A stretch of DNA of 38,304 bases, from contig NZ_QBUY01000090.1 in assembly GCF_003121405.1 (NCBI RefSeq), forward strand, positions 1 through 38,304, in the 5' to 3' direction. This DNA is from Paraburkholderia sp. C35. GTDB lineage: Bacteria; Pseudomonadota; Gammaproteobacteria; Burkholderiales; Burkholderiaceae. The translations under genes were made by a program, and so were the position numbers. The notes below the pieces were generated by a model. The model did not search any database, was not told the DNA's origin, and saw only the letters and a list, made by a program, of their open reading frames with translations. Below, one piece after another: positions 23,794-32,465 of the stretch; the first letter of the stretch is position 1, and every line of letters starts with the position of its first letter.

Positions 23794-25257
23794 TCACGGC
23801 ACCACCGGCGCGTGATAGACGAGTGTGGGTGCAAGCGCCCACAACATCGTCAGCACGAGTACCGTTCCGCAGAAGAACTGCGCAAACGTGAATCCCACCA
23901 TATCGCGCGCCTTCAGCCCAAGAATGCCTAGCAGCGGCAGCATCCAGAACGGATTGATCAGATTCGGCAACGCTTCCGCCGCGTTATAGATCTGCACGGC
24001 CCAGCCGAGATGCACATGCAGGCTGTTCGCTGCCTGCATCACATACGGCGCCTCGATGATCCACTTGCCACCGCCCGAAGGCACGAAAAATCCGAGCACG
24101 GCCGAATAGACACCCATCACGAGTGCAAACGTATCCGTCGAGGCAATGCTCACGAACATCGTCGACAGATGGTGCGTCAGGGATTCGCCCGTTGCGCCCT
24201 TCGCCGACGTCAGCATGCTCGCGATAGCGCCGTAAAGCGGAAACTGGATCAGCACACCCGACGTCACGGGCACAGCCTTCGACACCGCGCGCAAGAAGCG
24301 CTTGGGCCGCCAATGCAGCAGCATGCCGAGCATCAGGAAAATCAGGTTGTAGGTGTTGAGACCCGAGATCGCGACAAGCCAGTTCTTGCCGGCAAATTCA
24401 TTGATCAGCCAGCCACCGCCGAGTGCAACCAGCACCAGCATCAGTACAGGGCTGTATTCGAGCCATTCGCCGGGACGCTCACGGGGCGGCAAGGCGTCCT
24501 CGATAGTGTCGAGCGTGATGCCGAGATCGGCGGCTGTTCGCGCGCGAGACGGTCCCGGCGCGGTCCACCACGCAATCAATGTCGACGCGACCACGAGCGC
24601 CGCGGCGATGGCGAGACTTTGCCACAGGAACAAGGTCTCGCTGAACGGAATGACGCCCGTGATGGGCAGCAGCGTCGCGGGAATACTCGCGGCATTCGCC
24701 TGCAATTGCGCGGCGGACGAACTCAAACCCATCGCCCAGGTCGCTCCGATCCCGAGATACGCTGCTGCGCCCGCCGCACGATAGTCCATCTGCAAGTCGG
24801 TGCGTCGCGCCAGCTCACGCACCAGCAAACCGGCGAATACGAGGCTGATCGCCCAATGCAGGAGCGAAGTCAGCACACTCAGGAACGCGACGTACGCCAC
24901 GGCTGCGCGTCCGCTGCGGGGCACGCGCGCGGCGCGCGTGACGAGTTTTGCAACGGGTGGCGAACTGGCAATCACATAACCCGTGATCGCCACCATCGCC
25001 ATCTGCATCGTGAACGGAATCAGACTCCAGAAACCATTGCCGAACGAGACGGCAACCGCACGCGGCGTCGCGCCGATCGCGAGCGCCCCGAGCGCGACCG
25101 CGAGCACCGTCAGCGCAACGAACACGAAAGCATCGGGATACCACTTCTCGCACCACGCCGTCACGCGCAACGCCACGCGCTCGAGGAACGCTGCGTCTTC
25201 ATCGGATGGCGCATGCGTCGCATGCGCGCGCGCCACTTCTCTGCTATCGACCGACAT
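23794..25257 (-). CDS. Short-chain fatty acid transporter, AtoE family, 487 aa
   Basis: The protein has about twelve membrane segments and the family pattern: KWYPDAFVFVALTVLAVALG near the start, FGNGFWSLIPFTMQMAMVAITGYVIA, then LLHWAISLVFAGLLVREL. The C-terminal part has GFFVPSGGGKWIIEAPYVMQAA and NLINPFWMLPLLGILGLKARDMVGF, both distinctive of AtoE. Relatives carry short-chain fatty acids such as butyrate or acetoacetate. AAGGAGA precedes the ATG. It is the second gene of a leftward operon with an amidase 61 bases upstream, so it may move a carboxylate made by, or an amide destined for, that enzyme; this link is inferred. Confidence 0.92.
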   Translation of the reverse strand: MSVDSREVARAHATHAPSDEDAAFLERVALRVTAWCEKWYPDAFVFVALTVLAVALGALAIGATPRAVAVSFGNGFWSLIPFTMQMAMVAITGYVIASSPPVAKLVTRAARVPRSGRAAVAYVAFLSVLTSLLHWAISLVFAGLLVRELARRTDLQMDYRAAGAAAYLGIGATWAMGLSSSAAQLQANAASIPATLLPITGVIPFSETLFLWQSLAIAAALVVASTLIAWWTAPGPSRARTAADLGITLDTIEDALPPRERPGEWLEYSPVLMLVLVALGGGWLINEFAGKNWLVAISGLNTYNLIFLMLGMLLHWRPKRFLRAVSKAVPVTSGVLIQFPLYGAIASMLTSAKGATGESLTHHLSTMFVSIASTDTFALVMGVYSAVLGFFVPSGGGKWIIEAPYVMQAANSLHVHLGWAVQIYNAAEALPNLINPFWMLPLLGILGLKARDMVGFTFAQFFCGTVLVLTMLWALAPTLVYHAPVVP

Positions 25258-25318
25258 GATTGTCTCCTTCCTCTATCTCTGTTCTCTCGATGGAACTACG
25301 AGGATCGGCGGATCGCCG

Positions 25319-26761
25319 TTATGCCACCGCGCGCGGCATCGACGCCGGTACGTTCAGTGCCGTCTCCAGCCACTGCGCTGCGCCGAGCAGTTCGAAGTCG
25401 CCTCGCGGACGGCCGACCAGTTGCAGGCCGACGGGCCTGCCGTCGTCGGTAAAGCCGGCGGGAATCGATATCACCGGACATCCGGTGAGCGTCAGCACGA
25501 AGGTCAGATACATCCAGTCGATATACGAATCGAGCGCGCTTCCGTCGATTTCCGTCGGATAGCGCTGTTCGACGGGAAACGGTGCGACCGCAACGGTCGG
25601 GCACGCGAGCATGTCGTAACTGCCGAAGAACGCGCTGACCCGGTTGAACAGTTCGCCGCGCAGGCGTTCGGCCCGCGCCACATCTGCGCCGCTTTGCTGC
25701 AGGCCTTTTTCGATGTTCCAGATGATCTCAGGGCAGATGCGATCACGCGCGGTGTCGAGCAACGGACCGCGTACCGCCGCGACGAGATTCGCACGCAAAG
25801 TCTGGAATGCCTCGAAGCCGCCCGCGAAATCCGGGCAACCGTCATCGACCTGTGCGCCGGATGCGCCGAATTGCAACGCGGCCCGCTCGCAGATGCGCGC
25901 TACCTGCGCTTCGACCTTGCCGATGCCGAGATCGGGCGAAAAGCCCACGCGGCGCGGCGCACGCGGACGGCGCACGGCATCGGCGAATGGCACGGCCGGG
26001 CGCGGCCAGGAGAGAGGATCGCGAGCGTCGAAGTGGGCCTGCGCGTCGAGCATCAACGCGACATCAGCAACGGTTCGGCCCATCGGACCTTCCACCCACA
26101 GCGGATCGTACGGAATGGGCGATACGGGACGCGGCACGCGCCCCACGCTCGGCCGCATGCCGACGATACTGCAATAGCTCGCCGGAATCCGCAGGCTGCC
26201 ACCCAGATCGTTGCCCGTTGCGAGCCACACCATGCCAGAAGCCAGCGCCGCCGCCGATCCACCCGACGACCCGCCGACCGTCAGACCCGGATTCCACGGA
26301 ATGCGCGTCGCTCCGAACACGGTGTTGAAGGTGTTGGCACCTGCGAATTCAGGGACGTTGGACTTCGCGAGCGGAATCGCGCCGCGCCGTTCGAGATTGG
26401 CGACGGTCAGGTCCGATGCAGCGGCCACGTTGTCCTTGAAGATCGGCGAACCATACGTGGTCGCCACGCCCGCGAGATCGTTGTAGTCCTTCACGGCGAT
26501 GGGCAGACCGGCAAGGTAGCCGGGCATCGCGAGCGCATCGTCGTCGGGTTTCGGGAAGTCGCGCGCCGCTTTTCGCGCTGCCTCGAAGCGTCGCTGCGGC
26601 AGCGCGTTGACGACGGGATCCACGGCTTCAATGCGCGCGATGGCGGCATCGACCACATCCAGCGGTGAGACTTCGCGTTTCTTCAGCAGGTCGACCGTCT
26701 GGGTCGCGCTAAGCGCGCACAGACCTTCGGCTGCGTTGTGAGGAAGTATGGGTGCGTTCAT
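25319..26761 (-). CDS. Amidase (amidase-signature family), 480 aa
   Basis: The Ser-cisSer-Lys amidase signature is present: the catalytic Lys in LAGLPIAVKDYNDLAGV, the Gly/Ser-rich signature VGGSSGGSAAALASGM, and the nucleophile in NDLGGSLRIPASYCSIVGMRPS. Length fits the family. It hydrolyses an amide to a carboxylate and ammonia; the substrate is unknown, and indole-acetamide, aryl-amide or alkyl-amide are all possible. I chose the ATG at 26761, preceded by CGGAGA. An upstream in-frame extension of 52 residues is unlike the family. It is divergent from a LysR gene with 171 bases between, and upstream of the AtoE-type carrier gene. Confidence 0.93.
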   Translation of the reverse strand: MNAPILPHNAAEGLCALSATQTVDLLKKREVSPLDVVDAAIARIEAVDPVVNALPQRRFEAARKAARDFPKPDDDALAMPGYLAGLPIAVKDYNDLAGVATTYGSPIFKDNVAAASDLTVANLERRGAIPLAKSNVPEFAGANTFNTVFGATRIPWNPGLTVGGSSGGSAAALASGMVWLATGNDLGGSLRIPASYCSIVGMRPSVGRVPRPVSPIPYDPLWVEGPMGRTVADVALMLDAQAHFDARDPLSWPRPAVPFADAVRRPRAPRRVGFSPDLGIGKVEAQVARICERAALQFGASGAQVDDGCPDFAGGFEAFQTLRANLVAAVRGPLLDTARDRICPEIIWNIEKGLQQSGADVARAERLRGELFNRVSAFFGSYDMLACPTVAVAPFPVEQRYPTEIDGSALDSYIDWMYLTFVLTLTGCPVISIPAGFTDDGRPVGLQLVGRPRGDFELLGAAQWLETALNVPASMPRAVA

Positions 26762-26855
26762 GTGTGTCTCCGTGATCGTTGCTATGGGTCCCCGGGCGCG
26801 ACCGGATTGATCGCGCCGTCGGGTCACGTTCAGAATAGGTCTGGCGTTTTGAGCA

Positions 26856-26871
26856 GGGAAATCACTTTCCC
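26856..26871. promoter_or_regulatory. Inverted repeat between amidase and LysR genes
   Basis: GGGAAA-TCAC-TTTCCC is a perfect 6-bp inverted repeat in the 171-base divergent gap, 61 bases upstream of the LysR start. Its place and symmetry fit a LysR-type recognition site, though it lacks the plain T-N11-A spacing. Confidence 0.45.
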
Positions 26872-26932
26872 GGATAAAGGTCATAAGCGCGTCTTCTGAA
26901 GTACACAGGGAGCACACAAGGAGCCGTCAGGC

Positions 26933-27829
26933 ATGGACATCCGTCAGCTTCGAACCTTCGTCACCGTCGCGCGCTTTGGCAGCGTGACGAAAGCGGCTGA
27001 GGCGCTGCATATCACCCAGCCCGCCGTCAGCGGACAACTGAGAAGTCTTGAAGAGGAACTCGACGTGCGCCTGCTGTCGCGCACGACGTCGTCGGTGACG
27101 CTCACTCAGGCAGGCGAAGCGCTGTTAGGCAAGGCCGAGAAAGCCATCGAAGTGTTTGGCGAGTTCGTGCACGCAGCGCGCGGCTTTCGTGGCCAGATAG
27201 AAGGCCGGCTGCGCATCGGCTTCGTGATGCTGGACCCGGCCGTGCTGCGCGTCGGACCTTTGCTCGCGGAAATGGTGGCGCGGCATCCTGGTCTGAAGAT
27301 CGATTTGCAGGTAGGCCGCACCAGCTGGCTCGTCGATGCGTTGCGTAGCGCGGAAATCGACGCGGCGCTGCTGGTGTGCAAGGCGCAGCCGGAAGGCACG
27401 CGCATGAAGGTACTCGACGAAATCACGTTTCGCCTCGTCGTACCGGCTTGTTGGGAACGCTTCGCGGACGACTCGCTGGAGCGGCTCGCGGACAGGCCGT
27501 GGATTCGAATGGCGCCGCGCAGCGGGCATCAGGAAGTACTCAACGAGATTCTGCAAGGCACCGCTATCAAGCCGGTTGAAACCGTCGAGGCCGATCACGA
27601 GCAACTGATGCGGGCACTCGTTGCAGCAGGCGTCGGAGTGGGTTTGTTGCGGGAAGCGTTGGCCATCGAAGCACGCGAGGCGGGCGAAGCCGTGTTCTTT
27701 GGTGATCATCGGGCGACCACGCAACTGGCCTTCGTCTATGCGGAAGGACGCAGCGGTGATCCCGCAATCCAGGCCACGCTGGAAGCACTAGATGCGATAC
27801 GGCATCCCGCCTGGGCAAGGCCAGTGTGA
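26933..27829 (+). CDS. LysR-family transcriptional regulator of the amidase operon, 298 aa
   Basis: The N-terminal winged helix is classic: MDIRQLRTFVTVARFGSVTKAAEALHITQPAVSGQLRSLEEEL (residues 1-43). A linker helix leads to an effector-binding domain starting LRIGFVMLDPAVLRVGPLL near residue 93. Length is normal. Its divergent position beside the amidase-carrier operon strongly suggests it controls that operon and itself, as LysR proteins commonly do. The effector is unknown. Its stop is 93 bases from the end of the next, convergent LysR gene. Confidence 0.93.
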   Translation: MDIRQLRTFVTVARFGSVTKAAEALHITQPAVSGQLRSLEEELDVRLLSRTTSSVTLTQAGEALLGKAEKAIEVFGEFVHAARGFRGQIEGRLRIGFVMLDPAVLRVGPLLAEMVARHPGLKIDLQVGRTSWLVDALRSAEIDAALLVCKAQPEGTRMKVLDEITFRLVVPACWERFADDSLERLADRPWIRMAPRSGHQEVLNEILQGTAIKPVETVEADHEQLMRALVAAGVGVGLLREALAIEAREAGEAVFFGDHRATTQLAFVYAEGRSGDPAIQATLEALDAIRHPAWARPV

Positions 27830-27922
27830 ATCCAGCGCGGTCGCGCCACGCGAGATGATCAGACGACGATAGCGTCTCCGCAGCCGCTTGTGACCGCAAC
27901 GATCCCAGCGCCAACATCCGGC

Positions 27923-28828
27923 CTACTCCGCAGGCGCAAAAGGTGTCTTTGCCAGGGATTCGCTGATGAAAGCTGAAAAGGCGCGCGCTTTCGCAGTCGC
28001 CTGACGCCCTGCTGGATAAACAGCCCACAGATCAAGTGACGGAAGCGTCCAATCGCGAAGAACAGTCTCAACGCGATGGAGATCGATCTCTGGCTGGAAC
28101 ATCCACTCCGTAGAGACAGCCAACCCCATGCCTGCAAAAACAGCCTCACGCACCCCCTCGGCTGCGGTAGTGCTGATCATGTTCTTGAGCGTCACGACTT
28201 CCGACTTCACGCCCTTTCTAAAAGTCCATGTTTCTCCTCCACCGCCCTGCGTATAAATGACAGCAGGGAAGTTGGGCAGATCGCCTGGCCGTTCAGGCGT
28301 GCCATGGCGATCGAGATAGCTGGAAGTCGCGACGACCACGCGCCGGGACGTGGCAATCCGTTTTCCCGTTACCGTCATCGACTTTGGGTCTCCCATTCGC
28401 AGCGCAATGTCGATGTTCTCCCCGATCAGATCGACGCTGCGGTCGTCAAGAATTGCTTCCACCGTGAGTGCAGGATGCGCCTCAAGAAAAGCCGGTAGCA
28501 GCGGCATGACGTGTAGCCGGGCAAAAGTCACCGTTGCACTGAAGCGCAAGCGTCCTGTCAGTCCCGTCCCGGCTCCAGTTGCTGCCAGGTCCGCTTCATT
28601 TGCTTCGTCAAGCGCGCGCCTGGCCCGCTCGTAAAAACCCTGACCTGCTTCAGTCGGCGTCAACCCTCGTGTCGAGCGTGAGAGGAGTCGTGTTCCCAGC
28701 CGTTTTTCAAGCTGTGCAACAGCTTTTGATATTGAAGGCTGACCCACCCTGAGTTGACGTGCAGCCGCCGAAAAGGAACCCGTTTCAATGATGCGAACGA
28801 ATGCTTCCATGGTCGCGAATCGGTCCAC
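27923..28828 (-). CDS. LysR-family transcriptional regulator, 301 aa
   Basis: The protein begins MDRFATMEAFVRIIETGSFSAAARQLRVGQPSISKAVAQLEKRLGTRLLSR, a LysR helix-turn-helix of the CrgA-like subgroup, followed by LRFSATVTFARLHVMPLLPAFLEAHP at the start of the effector domain. The start is a GTG at 28828, with GGAG upstream. It is divergent from the peroxiredoxin-like gene with a 155-base gap holding two TGGAATAA boxes. Control of the peroxiredoxin gene is inferred from position. Confidence 0.92.
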   Translation of the reverse strand: MDRFATMEAFVRIIETGSFSAAARQLRVGQPSISKAVAQLEKRLGTRLLSRSTRGLTPTEAGQGFYERARRALDEANEADLAATGAGTGLTGRLRFSATVTFARLHVMPLLPAFLEAHPALTVEAILDDRSVDLIGENIDIALRMGDPKSMTVTGKRIATSRRVVVATSSYLDRHGTPERPGDLPNFPAVIYTQGGGGETWTFRKGVKSEVVTLKNMISTTAAEGVREAVFAGMGLAVSTEWMFQPEIDLHRVETVLRDWTLPSLDLWAVYPAGRQATAKARAFSAFISESLAKTPFAPAE

Positions 28829-28842
28829 GGGTCATTCTCCAT

Positions 28843-28892
28843 TGGAATAAGTGTTATCGAAGATGCCAGTCTACTGCTTTTTGATGGAATAA
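28843..28892. promoter_or_regulatory. Two TGGAATAA direct repeats in LysR/peroxiredoxin divergent gap
   Basis: TGGAATAA occurs at 28843-28850 and 28885-28892, 42 bases apart, which is four helical turns. The first copy lies just upstream of the LysR gene's ribosome-binding site. Same-face placement suggests binding by one protein, most simply the LysR product. Confidence 0.45.
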
Positions 28893-28983
28893 CTTAACTT
28901 GCTAGCTCAGCACAATCTCGACTATCCCTTTAACGCTGCTTTACCAACGGCGTAATTTTTATCACCTGAAAAGAGGTCTTCTC

Positions 28984-29661
28984 ATGTCACTGCAAGACAA
29001 GCTCGACGCGTTCCGCGCCAACTTCGAAGCCGGCGGCCCGCCGTACAATGCACCGTCACACATTCACGAGCCGATGCATCGGGCCACGCGCGAACTCATC
29101 GAGTCCGGCGCTGCTGAAAAGGCGCTGAAGGTTGGAGACAAGGCCCCAACCTTCACCCTGAAGGATGCGGAAGGAACATCGCACTCGTCCGTTGATCTCC
29201 TCGCACATGGCCCGCTGATCGTGACCTTCTACCGGGGCGTATGGTGCCCCTACTGCAACTTCGATCTGCAGGCAATTCAGGCCTCGCTTCCGGACCTGCA
29301 AAGCAGGGGTGCCCAACTCGTAGCGATTTCACCGCAGACCGCTCCGAACAGCCGTCGTAGTCAGCGGGAGAACCACGTAACCTTCCCCATCCTGTCGGAT
29401 CCGGGTAATGAAGTCGCAGCGGCATTCGGTATTCGATTCAAGTTGCCCGACTACCTGGCGGACCTGTACAAGACCGTCTTCAAAAACGATCTCGCCGTTG
29501 CGAACGGCGAGGCGAGCTGGACGCTGCCGATGCCCGCGCGATTCGTCATCGGTCAAGACGGCGTGATCGTGTATGCAGAGGTCAACCCGGACTACACCCG
29601 CCGGCCTGACCCCGAAGAGCTTTTGCCCCTGCTTGATCGGGTCAAAGAAAGCACTGCGTGA
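28984..29661 (+). CDS. Peroxiredoxin-like (AhpC/TSA family) protein, 225 aa
   Basis: The thioredoxin-fold domain begins near residue 50 (VGDKAPTFTLKDAEG). The motif GVWCPYC places cysteines at 88 and 91, so the peroxidatic-site cysteine has a CxxC partner, unlike typical 2-Cys peroxiredoxins. An N-terminal helical extension of about 45 residues (LQDKLDAFRANFEAGG) is typical of this subgroup. It probably reduces peroxides or a thiol substrate in the cytoplasm; no signal peptide is seen. AAAGAGGT precedes the ATG. It is divergent from a LysR gene and followed by a strong hairpin. Confidence 0.88.
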   Translation: MSLQDKLDAFRANFEAGGPPYNAPSHIHEPMHRATRELIESGAAEKALKVGDKAPTFTLKDAEGTSHSSVDLLAHGPLIVTFYRGVWCPYCNFDLQAIQASLPDLQSRGAQLVAISPQTAPNSRRSQRENHVTFPILSDPGNEVAAAFGIRFKLPDYLADLYKTVFKNDLAVANGEASWTLPMPARFVIGQDGVIVYAEVNPDYTRRPDPEELLPLLDRVKESTA

Positions 29662-29673
29662 ATGATGCTCGAA

Positions 29674-29703
29674 GGGAGTACAAGATCGTGTCCTTGTACT
29701 CCC
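29674..29703 (+). terminator. Hairpin after the peroxiredoxin-like gene
   Basis: GGGAGTACAAG and CTTGTACTCCC form a perfect 11-bp stem with an 8-base loop, 12 bases past the stop codon. The following sequence (TCATTGG) has no T-run, so it is a terminator-like or stabilising hairpin rather than a textbook intrinsic terminator. Confidence 0.65.
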
Positions 29704-30210
29704 TCATTGGAAGTCGCACTACACGTCAAGCGATCTACGTGGGAGCGCCCCTCGCTGCAATATGACCATCTGAACCGGCGAAATCGTGGCGGGCGGCCAG
29801 CGCGATCTTTCCTGCGCCTCGTAGGGCCTTTGCGAATGAACTAACAGCGCCTTGGGCTAATTCGCTTCTCGATACGGCCACCATTGTCGACAATTCTGGA
29901 GGCAAGGTCGGCCGGCCCCTTCAGCCAATTCCGGCAGTTCGCAACATGCCTATGCTTGCGTGTCGCCGAACCACCCCGATTCACATCACGCGTCAAGCTG
30001 TCGAACCCAGAAATCACGTAGATAACACGAACATATCTCAGCAGCCATACGGGGAAGAAGAAGGATAGTCCCGGCGTTCGCCGTGAGTGGGCCACTACCA
30101 AAAATTTGACCTCACGCGTCGCGCGCATCCCTGTAGTCGATGCGATTCGCGCACGCCGACCTGCTGCACTGCACGATTTTTGACTGAAAGAGGCGCCAGG
30201 GGCTTTCCCG
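29704..30210. other. Gap without recognised genes
   Basis: No gene is supported here; the open frames on both strands show no family pattern. The right end leads into the control region of the AraC gene. Confidence 0.5.
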
Positions 30211-30264
30211 GATGCAAAAAAATATCAACGATGCGTCCTATCCCGTCTAGTGAAATTTTGCATC
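30211..30264. promoter_or_regulatory. GATGC repeats upstream of the AraC gene
   Basis: GATGCAAAA at 30211-30219 pairs with TTTTGCATC at 30256-30264 as a perfect 9-bp inverted repeat. A further GATGC lies at 30230-30234, in direct orientation 19 bases after the first. Direct half-sites about two turns apart are common for AraC-family proteins, so autoregulation of this operon is plausible. Confidence 0.45.
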
Positions 30265-30329
30265 GTCTACTATTCTTCGCCCTATGGACCCGGCGACACG
30301 CCCAACAATCGTCGACAAAGACGGTGGCC

Positions 30330-31325
30330 ATGGAGACAGACGTGACGAACGACAACACCGATTCGAGCGAAGGCAGCGCTCGACGTCGCCCCTGCGTTGG
30401 TCAGCCCGACCTGGAGCTGGTCGCCGTATCGCGCGACGAATCGTTCAAGGTGTGGTCGCACGGCTATCCTTACAGCACAGTGCGTTGGCACTTCCATCCC
30501 GAGTACGAGCTTCACCTGATCACCGCCACGACAGGCAAGTACTTCGTCGGTGACTACGTCGGAGATTTCACGCCCGGCAATCTCGTGATGACCGGGCCCA
30601 ATCTGCCTCACAACTGGGTAAGCAATGTGCCGCGTGGCGAGCAAGTCAGCGAACGCTGTTTGGTACTGCAGTTTGATACTGGCTTTGTCACGCGTGCAAT
30701 CGATGCGTTTCCCGAATTCAAAAAGGTGACTGGCCTGCTCAAGGCGTCGGGCTGGGGTGTGTTGTTCACCCCGGATACAGGCGCGGCCGCCGAGCCTATC
30801 ATGCGTCAGATGCTGCACGCGCAGGGAATGCAGCGAATCGCGCTCTTCTTATCGCTGTTCGCCCTCCTCCTTCAGAGCAGAGAGCCGGTCAAGCTGGCGA
30901 GCGCCGCCTATCGGGCCGATCCGGCACGTTACGCCGAGACGCGTATCAATCATGTGCTGACCTACATCGGCAAGAACCTTGCGCAGGAACTGCGGGAAGC
31001 TGACCTGGCGGGCCTGGCAGGCCAAAGCGTGAGCGCATTCTCCCGATACTTCCGCCGTCATACGGGCATACCGTTCGTGCAGTATGTGAACCAACTACGC
31101 GTGAATCTTGCGTGCCAGTTGCTGATATCCGGGGAATTGAGCATCGGTGATATCTGCTATCAGGTCGGATTCAACAACCTCTCCAACTTCAACCGTCAGT
31201 TTCTGGCGCTCAAGGGTATGTCCCCTTCCAGGTGGCGCGGATATCAGCAACTCAATGCGGCAAGCGGGTCCGACGCGCCCGGTTCGGCGCGACAATACGC
31301 GGCGCCACGCGCCGCCGTCCAATAA
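30330..31325 (+). CDS. AraC-family transcriptional regulator, 331 aa
   Basis: The N-terminal cupin-like sensor has VRWHFHPEYELHLITA and GDFTPGNLVMTGPNLPHNWVS. The C-terminal double helix-turn-helix has ADLAGLAGQSVSAFSRYFRRHTGIPFVQYVNQLRVNLACQLL, then SIGDICYQVGFNNLSNFNRQFLALKGMSPSRWR, the AraC signature. I use the ATG at 30330 after GACGGTGG; an upstream in-frame ATG at 30234 would place coding sequence over the GATGC repeats. The stop is only 15 bases before the binding-protein start, so the regulator leads the sugar operon and may be co-transcribed with it. The inducer is probably the transported polyol or sugar. Confidence 0.9.
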   Translation: METDVTNDNTDSSEGSARRRPCVGQPDLELVAVSRDESFKVWSHGYPYSTVRWHFHPEYELHLITATTGKYFVGDYVGDFTPGNLVMTGPNLPHNWVSNVPRGEQVSERCLVLQFDTGFVTRAIDAFPEFKKVTGLLKASGWGVLFTPDTGAAAEPIMRQMLHAQGMQRIALFLSLFALLLQSREPVKLASAAYRADPARYAETRINHVLTYIGKNLAQELREADLAGLAGQSVSAFSRYFRRHTGIPFVQYVNQLRVNLACQLLISGELSIGDICYQVGFNNLSNFNRQFLALKGMSPSRWRGYQQLNAASGSDAPGSARQYAAPRAAVQ

Positions 31326-31340
31326 GCAAGGAGACACTGT

Positions 31341-32396
31341 ATGAAGAAGCTTTCGGCACTCGCCGGCACGATCGGCGTCGTCACGTTAGGCCTGCTAAAT
31401 GGATCGGCAATGGCAGCGCCGTCGGGTACGGTTGCGTTCCTGATGCCGGATCAGGCATCCACCCGTTATGAACAGCACGACTTCCCGGGCTTTAAAGCTA
31501 CGATGTCGAAGCTGTGCCCCGACTGCAAGGTGCTTTATCAGAACGCGAACGCGGACGTTGCGACCCAGCAGCAGCAGTTCAACTCGGTCATCGCACAGGG
31601 CGCCAAGGTCATCGTCCTTGACCCGGTGGATTCGACGGCAGCGGCGTCGCTGGTACATCTGGCGCAAAGCCAGGGTGTGAAGGTCATTGCGTACGATCGC
31701 CCCGTTCCGTCGACGCCGGCTGACTACTATGTCTCGTTCGATAATGAAGGCATCGGCCGCATGATCGCCGAGTCGCTCGTGCAGCATCTGAAAGAGACGG
31801 GCGTCCCAACCAGTAAGGGTGGTCTTCTCGAAGTCAACGGCTCTCCCACCGACGCGGCAGCGGGGCTGATCAAGAAGGGCATACATGCAGGCATTGCGTC
31901 TGGCGGCTACAAGACGCTGGCCGAGTACGACACGCCTGAATGGGCGCCGCCGAAGGCTCAACAATGGGTCAGCGGACAGATCACCCGCTTCCAGTCGCAG
32001 ATCGTCGGCGTCGTGGCGGCAAACGACGGCACGGCTGGTGGAACGGTCGCGGCCTTCAAGGCAGCCGGCGTGAATCCCGTGCCGCCGGTGACGGGCAACG
32101 ATGCGACCATCGCGGGTCTGCAACTGATCATTGCTGGCGACCAATACAACACTATCCTGAAGCCGAGCGAAACCGTTGCGGCGGCGGCAGCCAAGGTCGC
32201 CGTCGGGTTCCTGTCCGGACAGGCTGCGAAGGGCGAAACTTCGCTCTTCAACACGCCCACGCAACTTTTCACGCCCATGGTCATCACGGCGAAGAACCTG
32301 AAGGCCGAAGTGGTCGACAAGGGTTTCGCGAATGGGAAGACCCTGTGTACCGACCGTTACGCGGAAGGCTGCAAAAAGCTCGGCATCACCTACTGA
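31341..32396 (+). CDS. Periplasmic sugar/polyol-binding protein of an ABC importer, 351 aa
   Basis: The signal peptide (MKKLSALAGTIGVVTLGLLNGSAMA, cut before APSG) is followed by a type-1 periplasmic-binding fold of the ribose/xylose-binding kind: GTVAFLMPDQASTRYEQHDFPGF, NADVATQQQQFNSVIAQGAKVIVLDPVDS, GVKVIAYDRPVPSTPADYYVSFDNEGIGR and VVAANDGTAGGTVAAFKAAG. This resembles XylF-type proteins. Aromatic and charged residues in the DRP and NDG loops are the usual ligand contacts. AAGGAGACA precedes the ATG. It works with the ATPase and permease encoded next. Given the kinase and dehydrogenase downstream, the ligand is probably a pentitol; D-xylose is the main alternative. Confidence 0.93.
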   Translation: MKKLSALAGTIGVVTLGLLNGSAMAAPSGTVAFLMPDQASTRYEQHDFPGFKATMSKLCPDCKVLYQNANADVATQQQQFNSVIAQGAKVIVLDPVDSTAAASLVHLAQSQGVKVIAYDRPVPSTPADYYVSFDNEGIGRMIAESLVQHLKETGVPTSKGGLLEVNGSPTDAAAGLIKKGIHAGIASGGYKTLAEYDTPEWAPPKAQQWVSGQITRFQSQIVGVVAANDGTAGGTVAAFKAAGVNPVPPVTGNDATIAGLQLIIAGDQYNTILKPSETVAAAAAKVAVGFLSGQAAKGETSLFNTPTQLFTPMVITAKNLKAEVVDKGFANGKTLCTDRYAEGCKKLGITY

Positions 32397-32402
32397 ACCG
32401 GC

Positions 32403-32429
32403 GCGGCGCCGGATGAACTCCGGTGCCGT
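32403..32429 (+). terminator. Intercistronic hairpin after the binding-protein gene
   Basis: CGGCGCCGG (32404-32412) pairs with CCGGTGCCG (32420-32428) around a 7-base loop, with one G-U pair and a further outer G-U pair. Four Ts follow at 32434-32437. Such hairpins after binding-protein genes often cut or stop part of the transcript and keep the binding protein more abundant than the membrane parts. Confidence 0.65.
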
Positions 32430-32465
32430 ACGGGTTTTCCGTGCAATAAAGCAGAGGTACGGTCT

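Noticed and set aside
24010..26668. Very long plus-strand open frames opposite the AtoE and amidase genes
   Set aside because: They mirror strongly supported minus-strand genes and encode Arg/His/Gln-rich low-complexity products typical of antisense frames in GC-rich DNA.
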